A stretch of DNA of 64,000 nt, taken from contig OZ024808.1 of NCBI GenBank assembly GCA_964017045.1, forward strand, positions 18,655,284-18,719,283. The letters run 5' to 3'. Both the position numbers and the translations under genes were made by a program. This document shows, piece after piece, positions 36,412 to 48,200 of this stretch (positions are counted from its first letter, which is position 1; each line of letters begins with the position of its first letter). Source of the DNA: Omphiscola glabra (lineage: Eukaryota > Mollusca > Gastropoda > Lymnaeidae). The notes under the pieces are model-generated. The model was not told the origin of the DNA. It did not search any database and worked only from the letters and a program-made list of their open reading frames with translations.

Positions 36412-36900
36412 TAGAGTGTCCAATCCATCATACCTGGCTCTTGAGTATCCCCCATCACAACTGGCTCCTGCAGTGTCCAATCCATCACACCTTGCTCCTT
36501 CAGTATCCCATGCATCACATCTGGCTCCTGCAGTGTCCCACCCATCACACAGGGCTCCTTCAGTATCCCATCAATCACAACTGGCTCCTTCAGTATCCCA
36601 TCCATCACACATGGCTCCTGCAGTATCCCATCCATCACACCTGACATCTGCAGTACCTCATCCATCACACCTAACATCTGCAAAATACCATCAATCACAC
36701 CTGACACCTTCACAATACCATCCAACATACCTGGCACCTGCAGTATCACTTCCATCAAAATGACACCTGCACAATACCATCAATCACACCTGACACCTGC
36801 ACAATACCATCCAACATACCTGGCACCTGCAGTATCCCATCCATCAAACCTGACACCTGCACAATACCATCCAACACACCTTGCACCTGCAGAATCCATC
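36412..36900. repeat. 30-bp minisatellite (CTCCTGCAGTATCCCATCCA)
   Basis: About 16 copies of a unit also holding TCACACCTGG. The 10-codon period leaves ORFs on both strands (SHPSHLAPAV on plus). Confidence 0.93.
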
Positions 36901-37014
36901 ACACTGAGACACGGATGAAAGAGTTGTCCCTAGCTATCTTTGAGCCAATGTTTCGTAGTAACATTGTATTTTTATGACGTTGTATAAATAAAAATAAATT
37001 TCCAAAATCCAACC

Positions 37015-37412
37015 TAATTTATGCACTAATTATGCACTATCACATCCTATTTTATGCACTAATTATGCACTAACACAACCTAATTTATGCACTAATTATG
37101 CACTAACACAACCTAATTTATGCACTACTTATGCACCAACAAACCTAATTTATGCACTAATTATTCATTAACACAACCTAATTTATGCACTAACAATGCA
37201 CTATCACAACCTAATTTATGCACTAATTATGCACTAACACAACCTAATTTATGCACTAATTATGCACTAACACAACCTAATTTATGCACTAATTATGCAC
37301 CAACAAACCTAATTTATGCACTAATTATGCACCAACCCAACCTAATTTATGCACTAATTATGCACTAACACAACCTAATTTATGCACTAATTATGCACTA
37401 ACACAACCTAAT
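37015..37412. repeat. 33-bp minisatellite (CCTAATTTATGCACTAATTA)
   Basis: About 12 copies of the unit continuing TGCACTAACACAA. It ends about 80 bp before the presumed hemicentin promoter. Confidence 0.95.
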
Positions 37413-37906
37413 ATTTGAACTCATGACTTAAGTAAAAGAAATTCACACTTTAAAAAAAAAACCACTTATCTCCAGGTCACCCAGTGTGAAAGATGGCTGC
37501 GCAGAATCAACACCCGAGTTATGACACCCGCAGTAGCTGAATGACGGTGACCCCAGCGAGTGACGTCATTTTCATTTCACGAAAGCTGATCATCCTGGTG
37601 AAGATCCACCATTAGTGAAGATATAAGTCACCACTGAGTGCCTTTGTCGTGTCTGGGATTTAAAACATCACTATCGTGTGGAGTCGTTTTTTTTTTTTTT
37701 TAACATAGTAAAATGTTTATGTTTTATTTATAAACAAAAATAATTCAACAGTGAATGATAATAATAATGTTAAAAATTATTGCTTAACAAAATCAACCTA
37801 GATATCAGTTTTGGGGAAAGCCTTCGGTTTCTGTTTTTTAAAAAGACCATTCTAACAATACACGATGACGTCATTATTACGTCACGCCCACACTTCAGAA
37901 CCCAAG
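37413..37906 (+). promoter_or_regulatory. Presumed hemicentin promoter/5'UTR with CRE and YY1-like motifs
   Basis: Directly upstream of the signal-peptide exon. TGACGTCA occurs at 37561-37568 and 37866-37873, TTACGTCA at 37877-37884, and AAGATGGCTGC (YY1-like) at 37490-37500. A second YY1-like AAGATGGCCGA at 37904-37914 overlaps an in-frame ATG. No TATA box is evident. Motif identities are seen; promoter function is inference. Confidence 0.45.
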
Positions 37907-38222
37907 ATGGCCGACTGCAGCGCAAGCGTGACTAACGATCACAAATCTCTGTGCAAGTGTAAGCCGGTCTCCGGGCCGTCTAAAATCAAGGTTATTTCCA
38001 TGGCGCTTCTTTTCCTGTGTCTCGCGACGCCGGCCTCGACGCAGGAGCCTCTGGATCCCGACTCACAGGGAGCGTCCCTCGCCTTCGTGTTTGACATCAC
38101 CGGCTCGATGTACGACGACCTGGTGCAGGTCATTAAGGGGGCGGCGGAGATCCTGCAGGACGCCCTGAGCAGGCGGGAGAAACCCCTCCACAACTACGTG
38201 CTGGTGCCATTCCACGACCCGG
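37865..38222 (+). CDS. HMCN1-like: Hemicentin exon 1 (signal peptide, VWA start)
   Basis: From ATG 38000 it encodes [15 protein letters not shown], a signal peptide, then the first VWA strand with DITGS and ends at VPFHDP. The donor is GTAAGTAC at 38223. Exon 1 is GC-rich, unlike the later AT-rich exons. Confidence 0.9.
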
Positions 38223-41200
38223 GTAAGTACGTCATCAGCCTGGTACTTGAAGAGGATACGTAAAGACATTATCCAACCATAGATAATATAGAGAGTTCGT
38301 TAACATTTTGTTTGTTGGACATCAGAAATGACAGAAATTTTAAAGTAACAAACTAAACTGTGAAAAGAAGAAAAAAAAATTCCATGATACAATTTACCCT
38401 TTAGAAATGAAAAAAAAAACGTTTACAGAAATGTGCAAGCTTAGTTGAGAAGACTCCTCCCCAAATAAGTGTGCGGTAAATTCAGGAGAAGAAACGAAAC
38501 GGTGGGAAAAACATAATTACTTAGCAGGCCGGACGATTTCACATTTTTACTCTTCAAATTTCATATTATAAATAGCTAATGTTATGTTACGATGCCTTTA
38601 AATTAACGCATGTTGCTTTAAATTAAAATTACAAGTAATGGAAAGAACATTTTAATGATTTTAACGAAAGAGATTGGCACCAAAAGTGTGAGACCCGCTA
38701 CTGGAAGCCACGTGAGTCGTGTACGACGTCTTGTAGTGAACCGGAAATGGCAATTTTTCTCTGTGACTTTACATTCTTTTAATGATTGCTTTGGGAGGCG
38801 TGAGCCAAATGTTTGCTGAGCAGGGGTACTGGACGTCCGGACCTTCAGACTTGACGTAATTGCTTTGGAAACTTGTTGGTGTAATGCTGTCGTGATGCCC
38901 AACATAACTCTCACTCGATGTTACAAATGTTACAATGTTATTGCACAAGATTTTAGCATACCGATACTCATAATCTCTTGATCTTTCTTTCCGGAGTTGA
39001 TATCTGTTTCATCCACGTAAGCCTTAAAATTGCTTCTTAAGACACGGCCCTTACTTACGGATTGTGCTTGTCACTGGAACTAGAAAACTGGAACTAGAAC
39101 ACTGGAACTAGAACACTGGAACTAGAACACTGAAACTAGAACACTGGAACTAGAACACTGGAACTAGAACACTAGAACCAGAACACTTGAACCAGAACAC
39201 TAGAACTAGAACACTAGAATACTAGAACCAGAACACTAGAATACTAGAACATTAGAACTAGAACACTGGAACTAGAACACTAGAACCAGAACACTAGAAC
39301 CAGAACACTAGAATACTAGAATATTAGAGCTAGAACACTAGGACTAGAGCACTAGAACTAGAACACTAGAACTAGAACACTGGAACTAGAACACTAGAAC
39401 CAGAACACTAGAATACTAGAACCAGAACACTAGAATACTAGAACATTAGAGCTAGAACACTGCCCCATGTTCATGCCTTGACTTCTTCCAACTACAAGAA
39501 GGTCTGTAAAAGTACTGTAGAATTGTTGTTATCGTAACAGCGATATTTGAAACACAAATCTGCGGGTGATTACAGTAAAACACATATTTAATTTACCTCC
39601 TCATCTGTTACATTTCGATGGATGGACCTCTTCAGCCTGTGGTTAAATAAAATTATGTGGGACAAATGACCGCGGCTAACAATTCGCACTTCGATTTTAT
39701 GTGTCAATAGACTGTGCATCCAAGGCTATTGGATTCTTTGCTAGTAGACGTCATGCTGGGAAAGGTCGCACGTCGAAGGGAGATAATAGAAGACAGACGC
39801 TACTTATTAAATGACTACTAACCTACTTCTTTATTGTGCGGTACACTGTATCGGCAATGGAAGATTACAGTCTTTACAACCGACAATTCTAACATTTTTA
39901 ACCACAACAACTTGAGTAGAGAAATCAATGGACCTTTTACTTTCATATCTTTAGTCCTTGATTTATGTTATTAATGCCGGGGGCGATGTTTAAGATTGGG
40001 GGGTGGGGTGGGAGTGGCGTTTAAAAAAAAAAGTTATATTATTACAAAAACGAAATAAAGCATCCAGAAAAATAATTCTATTACAATAGAAGGGGAAATA
40101 ACACCATCAGACACGTGTATTATTCTGTTCATATCTTCATCTTTTACAAAACGAGATACAATTATCCTCAAGTTAACACCGATCACTCAAAAAAAAATAA
40201 TAAAAAAAATAAATAAATATATATATATTAAAAAAATTAAATAATACATTTTAAAAAAGATTAAAGGAACAAAGAAATAATTTTAAAAAATAATTAAATT
40301 AAATAGCCTCATTTTGATACGTATGGAATATCGTATGTCCAATGCATTACGCGTTCTAATCTGTAAAACTCAATTTGTCTGAAACTAAATCAAAACCGGT
40401 AGGAAAAAAGTTTAATTCGCGACTATGCTATTGACTGTTAGAGTGGACTGCTAATACCAAGGGTACGATATGATACCGTTCGCTCAGACCAACAACAACT
40501 CGGGCAGCAGTCCGGCAATGTTCGTGTCGGATGAGTTCCGCGCCATTTTTGAGTCCGTGTTCGGCTTGTGGATTAGTTGGATCCTGGCCACTCTCGGCGT
40601 GGTCACCAATGTCTTATGCCTGTTGGTCTTCGTGAAGGACGGCCTGAAAGACAGCGCCACCGTCTCCCTGGCAGCCATAGCCGTGATGGATCTGCTCAAA
40701 TGTATTTTTGGATCTTTATGCAGGTCAAAAGTTTTTATCTGTTCTTCTGTAGATAAAGTCTCTCCGCCAGTAACGCAACTCCTGACTGAATCTCGCTAGG
40801 TTGTATACGCCTTGTCATCGGCATCACTCGTGTCTTAAAACTAATCCGAAGTCGAAATGGCGAAGCACAAAATGGGGCATTTTAATGTATAGATGACATA
40901 ACTTGGCATTTAATGTAGATGACATAATTAGGCATTTTAAAATCGGATTTTTTGTCAACCGCCATTAGTATCCGGAAACCAGTCTTACTGCATTTCCAAC
41001 TCTGCGGGGGGGGGGGGGGGGGGGCGTAGCCTAAGGTTAGTGCCGCCCTGGTTAGGCCGATAATTTTTGAAGATTCCTTCAACGAAAAAAAAAACCCTCT
41101 GCAGTGAAAAAAAGGCTGCCCCTCCATTTAAGAAATAAAGTGCCTCTCGGGGCTGTCCGCACCCCCTTCCTACGCCACTGCAAAAAAAAATTATGTTTCC

Positions 41201-42226
41201 CAATGAAAGTTCAGCTTTGTGTGATTTTTGTATAGGATGTAAAGCGGCATTTGAAAATGTATCTATTTGTCACAAGTACTCCCATTTTGATACTACAGCT
41301 TGGTACCAGAACTTGATCCCCGGACATCGTGAGATAGTTACCTATATCGAGCATCGATTTATAAATGATTCTATGTTCATGTTTCATAAATAAAAAAAAA
41401 GTCATTATGTATTTATAAATAATAATAATTAACACTAAAAAATGCATTAGAATATCTTATGGAAAAAGTCTTCAGTTTCTGGATTGCTCATCTTCCGTAT
41501 CTCAAGACACTATTGAATCCCTCTCACCTAGTCGCACCTCCTGGTCTGTATTGAATCCCTCTCACCTTGTCGCACCTGGCCTGTATTGAATCCCTCTTAC
41601 CTTGTCGCACCTGGCCTGTATTAAATCCCTCTCACCTTGTCGCACCTCCTGGCCTGTATTGAATCCCTCTCACCTTGTCGCACCTCCTGGCCTGTATTGA
41701 ATCCCTCTCACCTTGTCGCACCTGGTCTGGTGATTGAAGAGTACACGCAGTAGTAAAAAAGAAGTAGTATAACTCTCCAATTTAGTTTTCAACTCTCCGT
41801 CTTACTTTTTCTGTTCGTTCTCTCCAAACCCACTATAATTCAATCTCTAGCACAGTGGTCGGCAAATCGAGGATCGCGAGCCGATTGCGGCTCTTTAGCA
41901 ACCTGAGTGCGGTTCGGCCAGCCGGCCACAAATCGGTTTTGACTCCGAAAAAATGGTTCTTGACAGGTTCTTGAAAAAAAAGTTGTCTGTCATAATTTTT
42001 TGAATCGTCCTGCTGCCGATTTTTGGCTCTTTTGACTAATGACACATATATATCCCCATCCAGAAATTTTCATGCATTTTGACCTCAGATTACTTTTTAT
42101 GTGTCTTTGTTCATTATTTCTGTAAAAAAAATCCTCATCAGTACCATTAGACGGGGATAATCTTGAGAACACTTAAGTCTTCACAGATCTGGTTCTTTTG
42201 ACAACATGCAGCACAAACCAACTTCA

Positions 42227-42269
<43 letters not shown>

Positions 42270-45200
42270 CCGAAAATCATTTGCATGCTTTTAAAAAAAA
42301 ATCTAACAATTCCTTGTTAAATATCGAACTTTTGTTACAGCATTCCAACTTTCATTAAGTGGCGTGTTCTTTGCCTTGTCTTTATTTTTAAACTAAAACG
42401 TTCTTTGCCTTGTCTTTATTTTTAAACTAAAACAAAAAAACGTTCTTCCACTTGAGCTTTTCAGTTGACGGGTGACAGCTTTTGGTCTATACGTTTGATG
42501 CTCTGTTAAATCTTTTCTTCAAGCTTTTACGTATCGTGTGTTTTCCAAGTCCTTTTGTGTAGCTTGGGCGAGTCTTCCTCGTGCTATTTTAGGTGTTTGT
42601 TTAGAGCTGAGACGTTCTTCTCAAATGACCCGTGGGCCAAATCTCGGTGGCCCACTGGTAGGTGATCCAAGGGTCTATAGCCCACAGGTTGGTGGCCCAT
42701 TGGTCGGTGGTCCACGGGTCAATAGCCAACAGGTCTGTGGCCTACGGGTCGGTGGCCCACAGGCTGGTGTCCCATTGGTCGTTTGCCTACGGATCAAAAG
42801 GAAGGTTATCATCAAGAAAAGTCCATTATTATAATTTATAAAATTAGTGTACGTTCCGGAAGTTTGACCAGCTGGTGAAGACACTAATCAGTTTTATTTG
42901 TATGCATATTTCACAAACCAGATTCTACGGAATACTCCAATGTCTCGATATTTTTGCCGCCGACTTCTGGGAAGACCTGACCTACATTCCCAACATCCAT
43001 CTACAGACTGTCGCCGGAAGTTTGGTCAACGTCTACACCACTTACGTCACAGTAGAGCGCACGACCTGCGTCGCCCTTCCGCTCAAAGTGAAACTCATCT
43101 TCACGCTCCGATTGACCTACTTGACCCTACTGACATTGACCGTCGCTGTACTCGTATCGTACTTTCACGTCCTGATCACGTTTGAAGTCTATCTGACCTT
43201 TGACCTGACCCTAAATCGGACCGTCGCCGGGTACAGAACGACCGCATTTTTCAACAAGACGCCATCTCTTCTGAGTTACATCAACACCATCTCAATTTTC
43301 TGGCCCGTCCTCACTTTCTCGGTGATCATGTGCGGCACGGTGCTCATAGCTGTACGCATGAGACAAATCGGGAAATTCCGATCCAATATCGGTCTAGCTT
43401 GCGATGTCGCCAACTCCAGAATTTCCACTGAGCGTGATCCTAATAATAGGAAATTTCGAGACGATCCAGATAAGAGAGTCAGTTTCGAAAAGAGCAACCG
43501 TCGCCTGAGTAGGAAAGATGCTCAGCTCGTGAGGATGCTGTTCTTGATCGTCGCCCTCTACGTGATCAACGTGCTGCCACGCATCGCCATCAGCTTCGCG
43601 CGCTTCGCGGAGCCCGAGTTTTTCGTCGGCCGGAAGTACAACAACGTTTACGTCGTGTACGCCACCATGGTCCTCACCGTCGACTTCGTCACGTCCTCGC
43701 TGAACTTCTTCATCTATTTCGTCATGGGCTCAAACTTCCGGACAAAGTGTGCGGAGATCTTCGTGGGGTCGAAACAGAAGCATCATCAAGTACTGTGGGG
43801 GCCGCGCTTGAAAACAACAGCGTGGCATTAATGCTTGACCATCACTTCCAATTACTATTTTTTTTAAAAACCTAGATCGTCTGTTTGGATTGGACTAAAC
43901 CCCAAGAAGCCATCAACATCTTGTATTAGTTGTATTAGTCCTCGACCACAAAGTAAATGCCGTCATTTAGGCTGTTTTAAAATTTGATGTAATTAACAAG
44001 GACATTGATGAATAAATTTACAAAAAGGCACACGCTTTGCGTACATGTACGATACAAACAAATTTATTTCTTGATTTGCTATCACTGATCAGATGCAGAG
44101 TGGCTAGCGACTTCAGCGCTGGAAGATAAATTCGATATTTTCATGGTATTGGCATGTGGGTATTGAGTGGTATTGATTATAATGAAAAGACGATTTTTTG
44201 TTATCATGACATATGGTCTTCTTTTTGAGACGTAGAAAGCCATTGTCTTTTTTTTTAGACTTAGAAAGCCATTGTCTTTCCACTGCTGTCCCAAAATCAG
44301 CTCCAACGCTTTTATTCTTGGACAGGAGTTGACCCGAAGGCCGGCAAATTGTAGGGCATTGTCATCAGTCTTCATTACGAGGTCAACACTGTTTGAGAAT
44401 CACCGAACTCGACTAAGCCATCAATGTTAAAACAGATTATGCAGATGATAGAAAGTAATTTAATGCATTTTTTAATGCAGTGGGCGGGGTAAGGGGGGAG
44501 TAGATAGCTGCAAGGAAAAACTCACTGAAAGAGGGTCATAGCAGGTTAACGGGAGATAAGGCTGCTCAAAACATGAAACTTAAATGATCAGGGGGTAAAA
44601 GGGAGATAAGAAGGGTGAGAATCAGCTCTCTGCTGCCCCGCTGTGAGAAATATGAACCGTTGTCAGCTTGTGTGAATTACCGAACTTTGGCGGGAGACAA
44701 AAAAAAAACCGCCAAGAACAATAACTCTTAGATAAATGATATATTTTTCTTTACGTTAAGAGTTGCTGTTCCATTGCTGCGTGTGTTTATTTGCCCTGTC
44801 AAAAATTTGGCACACATTACAACTCACTAAACAAGCACACGGGTTCTCATCGAATCAGGGCAGTGCATCAGATTTGTCTTATGGCTTGGCGCACTCGACA
44901 GTTGCCTATATGAGATGCCCGTAAATCTAGGGTCACCTATGGCACAATAATGGCTATTTTACCTTGTGGCACACTCGACAGTTGCCTAGAGAGGCCCGTA
45001 AATCTACGGTCACCTATGACGTCATAATGGCTATTTTACGAGAACCAAGAGATGGAAGGCCGGTTGTTTTAAAAAAAAAGTTTATTGACACTTTTCTGTA
45101 CATGGAGGAGGAGCATTTTCGGCCAATGGAAGTTGTGTTTTCGTGGAAAGAACGGGCAACAAACAATTGTGTCCCGCGCCGGGTGGCACTAACCCTAGCC

Positions 45201-48200
45201 ACGCCACTGACTGAATACCATGTGAGGCACCGTCTTAATGCATGGGCACACTGGGCAGGGACCCAGGTCCTCACGCTCCTAGGGGGACTCAGGCTTCTAG
45301 GGAGGCCTCGCACTCCTAGGGATATTAAGTTGCCCATATTATTGTTAATGATAAATGAATATTGAAAGATCTTTTTTTGAAATTCAGTGTGCTTTCAAAG
45401 TGCAGTGGGAAGCATGTCTTCCAAGATTTTGTGAACATGTTGTTAGATATTTTTTAAAATTCGATTTTTTAAAATGAACAAAACAAAAAAGTCCAAAGAA
45501 TATCCAATGCTTTGGTGGAAGGGGGGTGAAATGTGTTGAGCTTTATGTAAATAAAACAGTTTTACAGTAGGCGCCATTGGTTTATTTGCTCATCAATTTA
45601 CAATTTATCTGAAGAAAGTTAAAGCCAGAGCCGTGGTGCGACTCCTGAGCTTTGGAGGCCTCCCCAACCAATTTTACATTTTGTGCCACCTGCATTCAAA
45701 ATTAAAAGCGCTTTTCTTTCTACTCCATAACTTTTGACCCAGTAAGCATCCGAGTCCTCCTGCAGTCGCGAGGCTTGCAGTGCCAATATGACGACCCTGG
45801 TCATTGTTTAACAGTCCAAATAAACCAGGCCCATTTACGGAATTACCCTTTATAATTAGAAGCAAGTAAAAATAAAGATTGGCTTCAATAAAAGAAGGTC
45901 AAGGGACACGTACATTTCCACTAGTTGCTCTTCTGATGGTCGCCAATTTAATTGTAGAGTGATACAAAACTGAATTTAGGTATACGCCCTTGAATTTTGA
46001 AGTCGTCAACAGTTTTCTGAGGATAGGGCGCAGTGAGCCCTCGGTTTCCGCTCCCTCGAAGATGTGATGATACCGGCAACATGGGACAATACCGGCAACA
46101 TGGGACAATACCGGCAACATGTCACAATACCGGCAACTTTTATAGCTACAAAAAAAATCATTGGATGTTATTAATTAAAATTAATTTCTTGAAACGACAA
46201 AATTATTATTTCTATTATATATTGTTTGGGTATATGTATATAGTTGACTGTCACAAAATGGATTCCAGGGGCGAAACTAAGCTGGGGCCAAAAGCATACC
46301 CTCAGTGTGGCGCCCACCATGGAATGATTTTTTTGTTGGTATGGCGTCAGAGCTCGCCTTTGCCGACATTATGCTTAATTCTGACGCTTGATAGATGCCC
46401 TGACCACACTCTCGATAGTATCGCTTGAAAGGAACTCCGGCAAGAACACGTGGACGAACATTGCGAGATTGTTACATGAAGTAGGACGGCGTTACAGGTC
46501 GGGGAAACTGAGATTGACACGAATACGATTGAATGAAATACAAGGTCTCAAAATGGTTTTGCTGAGATTGAAAGAGAGCCAGAGAGAAAAGAAGCTGATC
46601 TGGAAGTGAGATAGAGAGGTTATTGCTATGAGAGAGAAGTGAGTCAGAGATGAGAGTTGGACTGAGAAGAGAGAGAGAGAGTGAGACGGGGGAGATTAGT
46701 GAGGCTGAGAGGAGAGTAAGACTAAAAGGGGGACTGGACTGCATGAGCGGAAGGTGAGACTGAGAGGAGATTGAGACTGAGAGGAGAGTGAGACTGAGAG
46801 GAGAGTGAGACTGAGAGGAGAATGGGACTGAAAAGAGAATAGGACTGAAAAGAGAATGGGACTGAAAAGAGAATGGGACTGAAAATAGAGTGAGGCTAAG
46901 ATGAGAGTGCGGGACTGGGAGGAGAGACTGGTAGGAGAGAATGGGAGGAGAGACTGGGAGGAGAGTAAGGCTTTGACTTTGATGAAAATAACATTATTAT
47001 TATTATTAAAACTATTAAAAAATGCAATTCTGAGGAACTCTTACTCATCGCTTATCTCAGAGTGACACAAAGAAAGAAAACAGGTTTCATAATCAGGGAG
47101 ATGAGACAGGTAAGCTGGCGGGAAATGGAAGGAATATTGTCTGATGTTTTATGTCAAAACAAGACTTTTGGTTTCTAAAAGTAAAAGTAAAACAGATCGT
47201 ATCTGTCATTACATACTTTACAAACTGATGTCTGATATTACAGACTTTACATATGTCTGATATTACAGACTTTGCATACTCCTGTCTGACTTTACACACT
47301 TTACATACTCCTGTCTGTAATTCACTGTTAGTGCAGAACTTTGGAGCCTTGTCGTTGCACAATATCTTCCAAGACATTAACTATAGTTAAAGAAATATTT
47401 GCAAATTCCAGTTTAGTGTCTAAAATCTGTCAATTTAATAAAATTCAATCTGTGACTTAAATGACTTACTGCTATTAAGGAGTCACCGATTATACATTTT
47501 AGATGGACATCTGATACCACAGTAGTCAAAATGTCCCTCAATTCATTGGACATCTGATACCACAGTAGTTAAAATGTCCCTCAATTCAATGAACATCTGA
47601 TACCACAGTAGTCAAAATGTCCCTCAATTCAATGGACATCTGATACCGCAGTAGTCAAAATGTCCCTCAATTCAATGGACATATGGTACCACAGTAGTCA
47701 AAATGACCCTCAATTCAATGGATATCGGATACCACAGTAGTCAAAATGTCCCTCAATTCAATGGACATCTGATACCGCAGTAGTCAAAATGTCCCTCAAT
47801 TCAATGGACATCTGATACCGCAGTAGTCAAAATGTACCTCAATTCAAATCATTATTGATTACATTAATATGAGGTTAGGGGGGGGGGCGGGCCATTGGTT
47901 TTTGACCTGATATTTATTTAAAAGCTTCGTGATGTACAACCTGGAGTCGAAAACATGGCGTAGAAACGTATTCCAAACACCTAAAGCCAGATGTGTACAC
48001 ACAATTCACCTGTGACTTCCGAGTCGCCCTCTCCTGTACAATAGCTAGCACATCAGTGACAGAAGCTGACTAACTGCACCTAGCAGACGCCTTGGAGTAG
48101 ACCGGAAAGTTTTGCAATTCATCCAAATATTACCTGACTGCCGTTGCCGCGACTAGATGATGAATTGCAAGGTCCATCACAACCCAACAAGTGTTGTTGC

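Larger units (their letters stand above)
43832..48190. other. Hemicentin intron 1, middle part
   Basis: Unique DNA with transposon scraps. AGGTTAGTGCC-type and CACGCCACTG ends occur at 45165-45215, with repeated CTCCTAGGG at 45275-45320. A hAT-like TTTGAGAATCACCG lies near 44391. ORFs at 44964-45365, 45619-45865 and 46033-46744 show no family I recognise. Confidence 0.5.

Noticed and set aside
42875..42921. Upstream ATG of the long ORF as the GPCR start
   Set aside because: It lacks TM1-TM2; the acceptor at 42921 and the phase-matched exon at 40470-40723 give a complete seven-helix protein.
44964..45365. 133-codon plus ORF
   Set aside because: Overlaps an ORF on the other strand and contains hAT-like terminus sequence; no domain seen.
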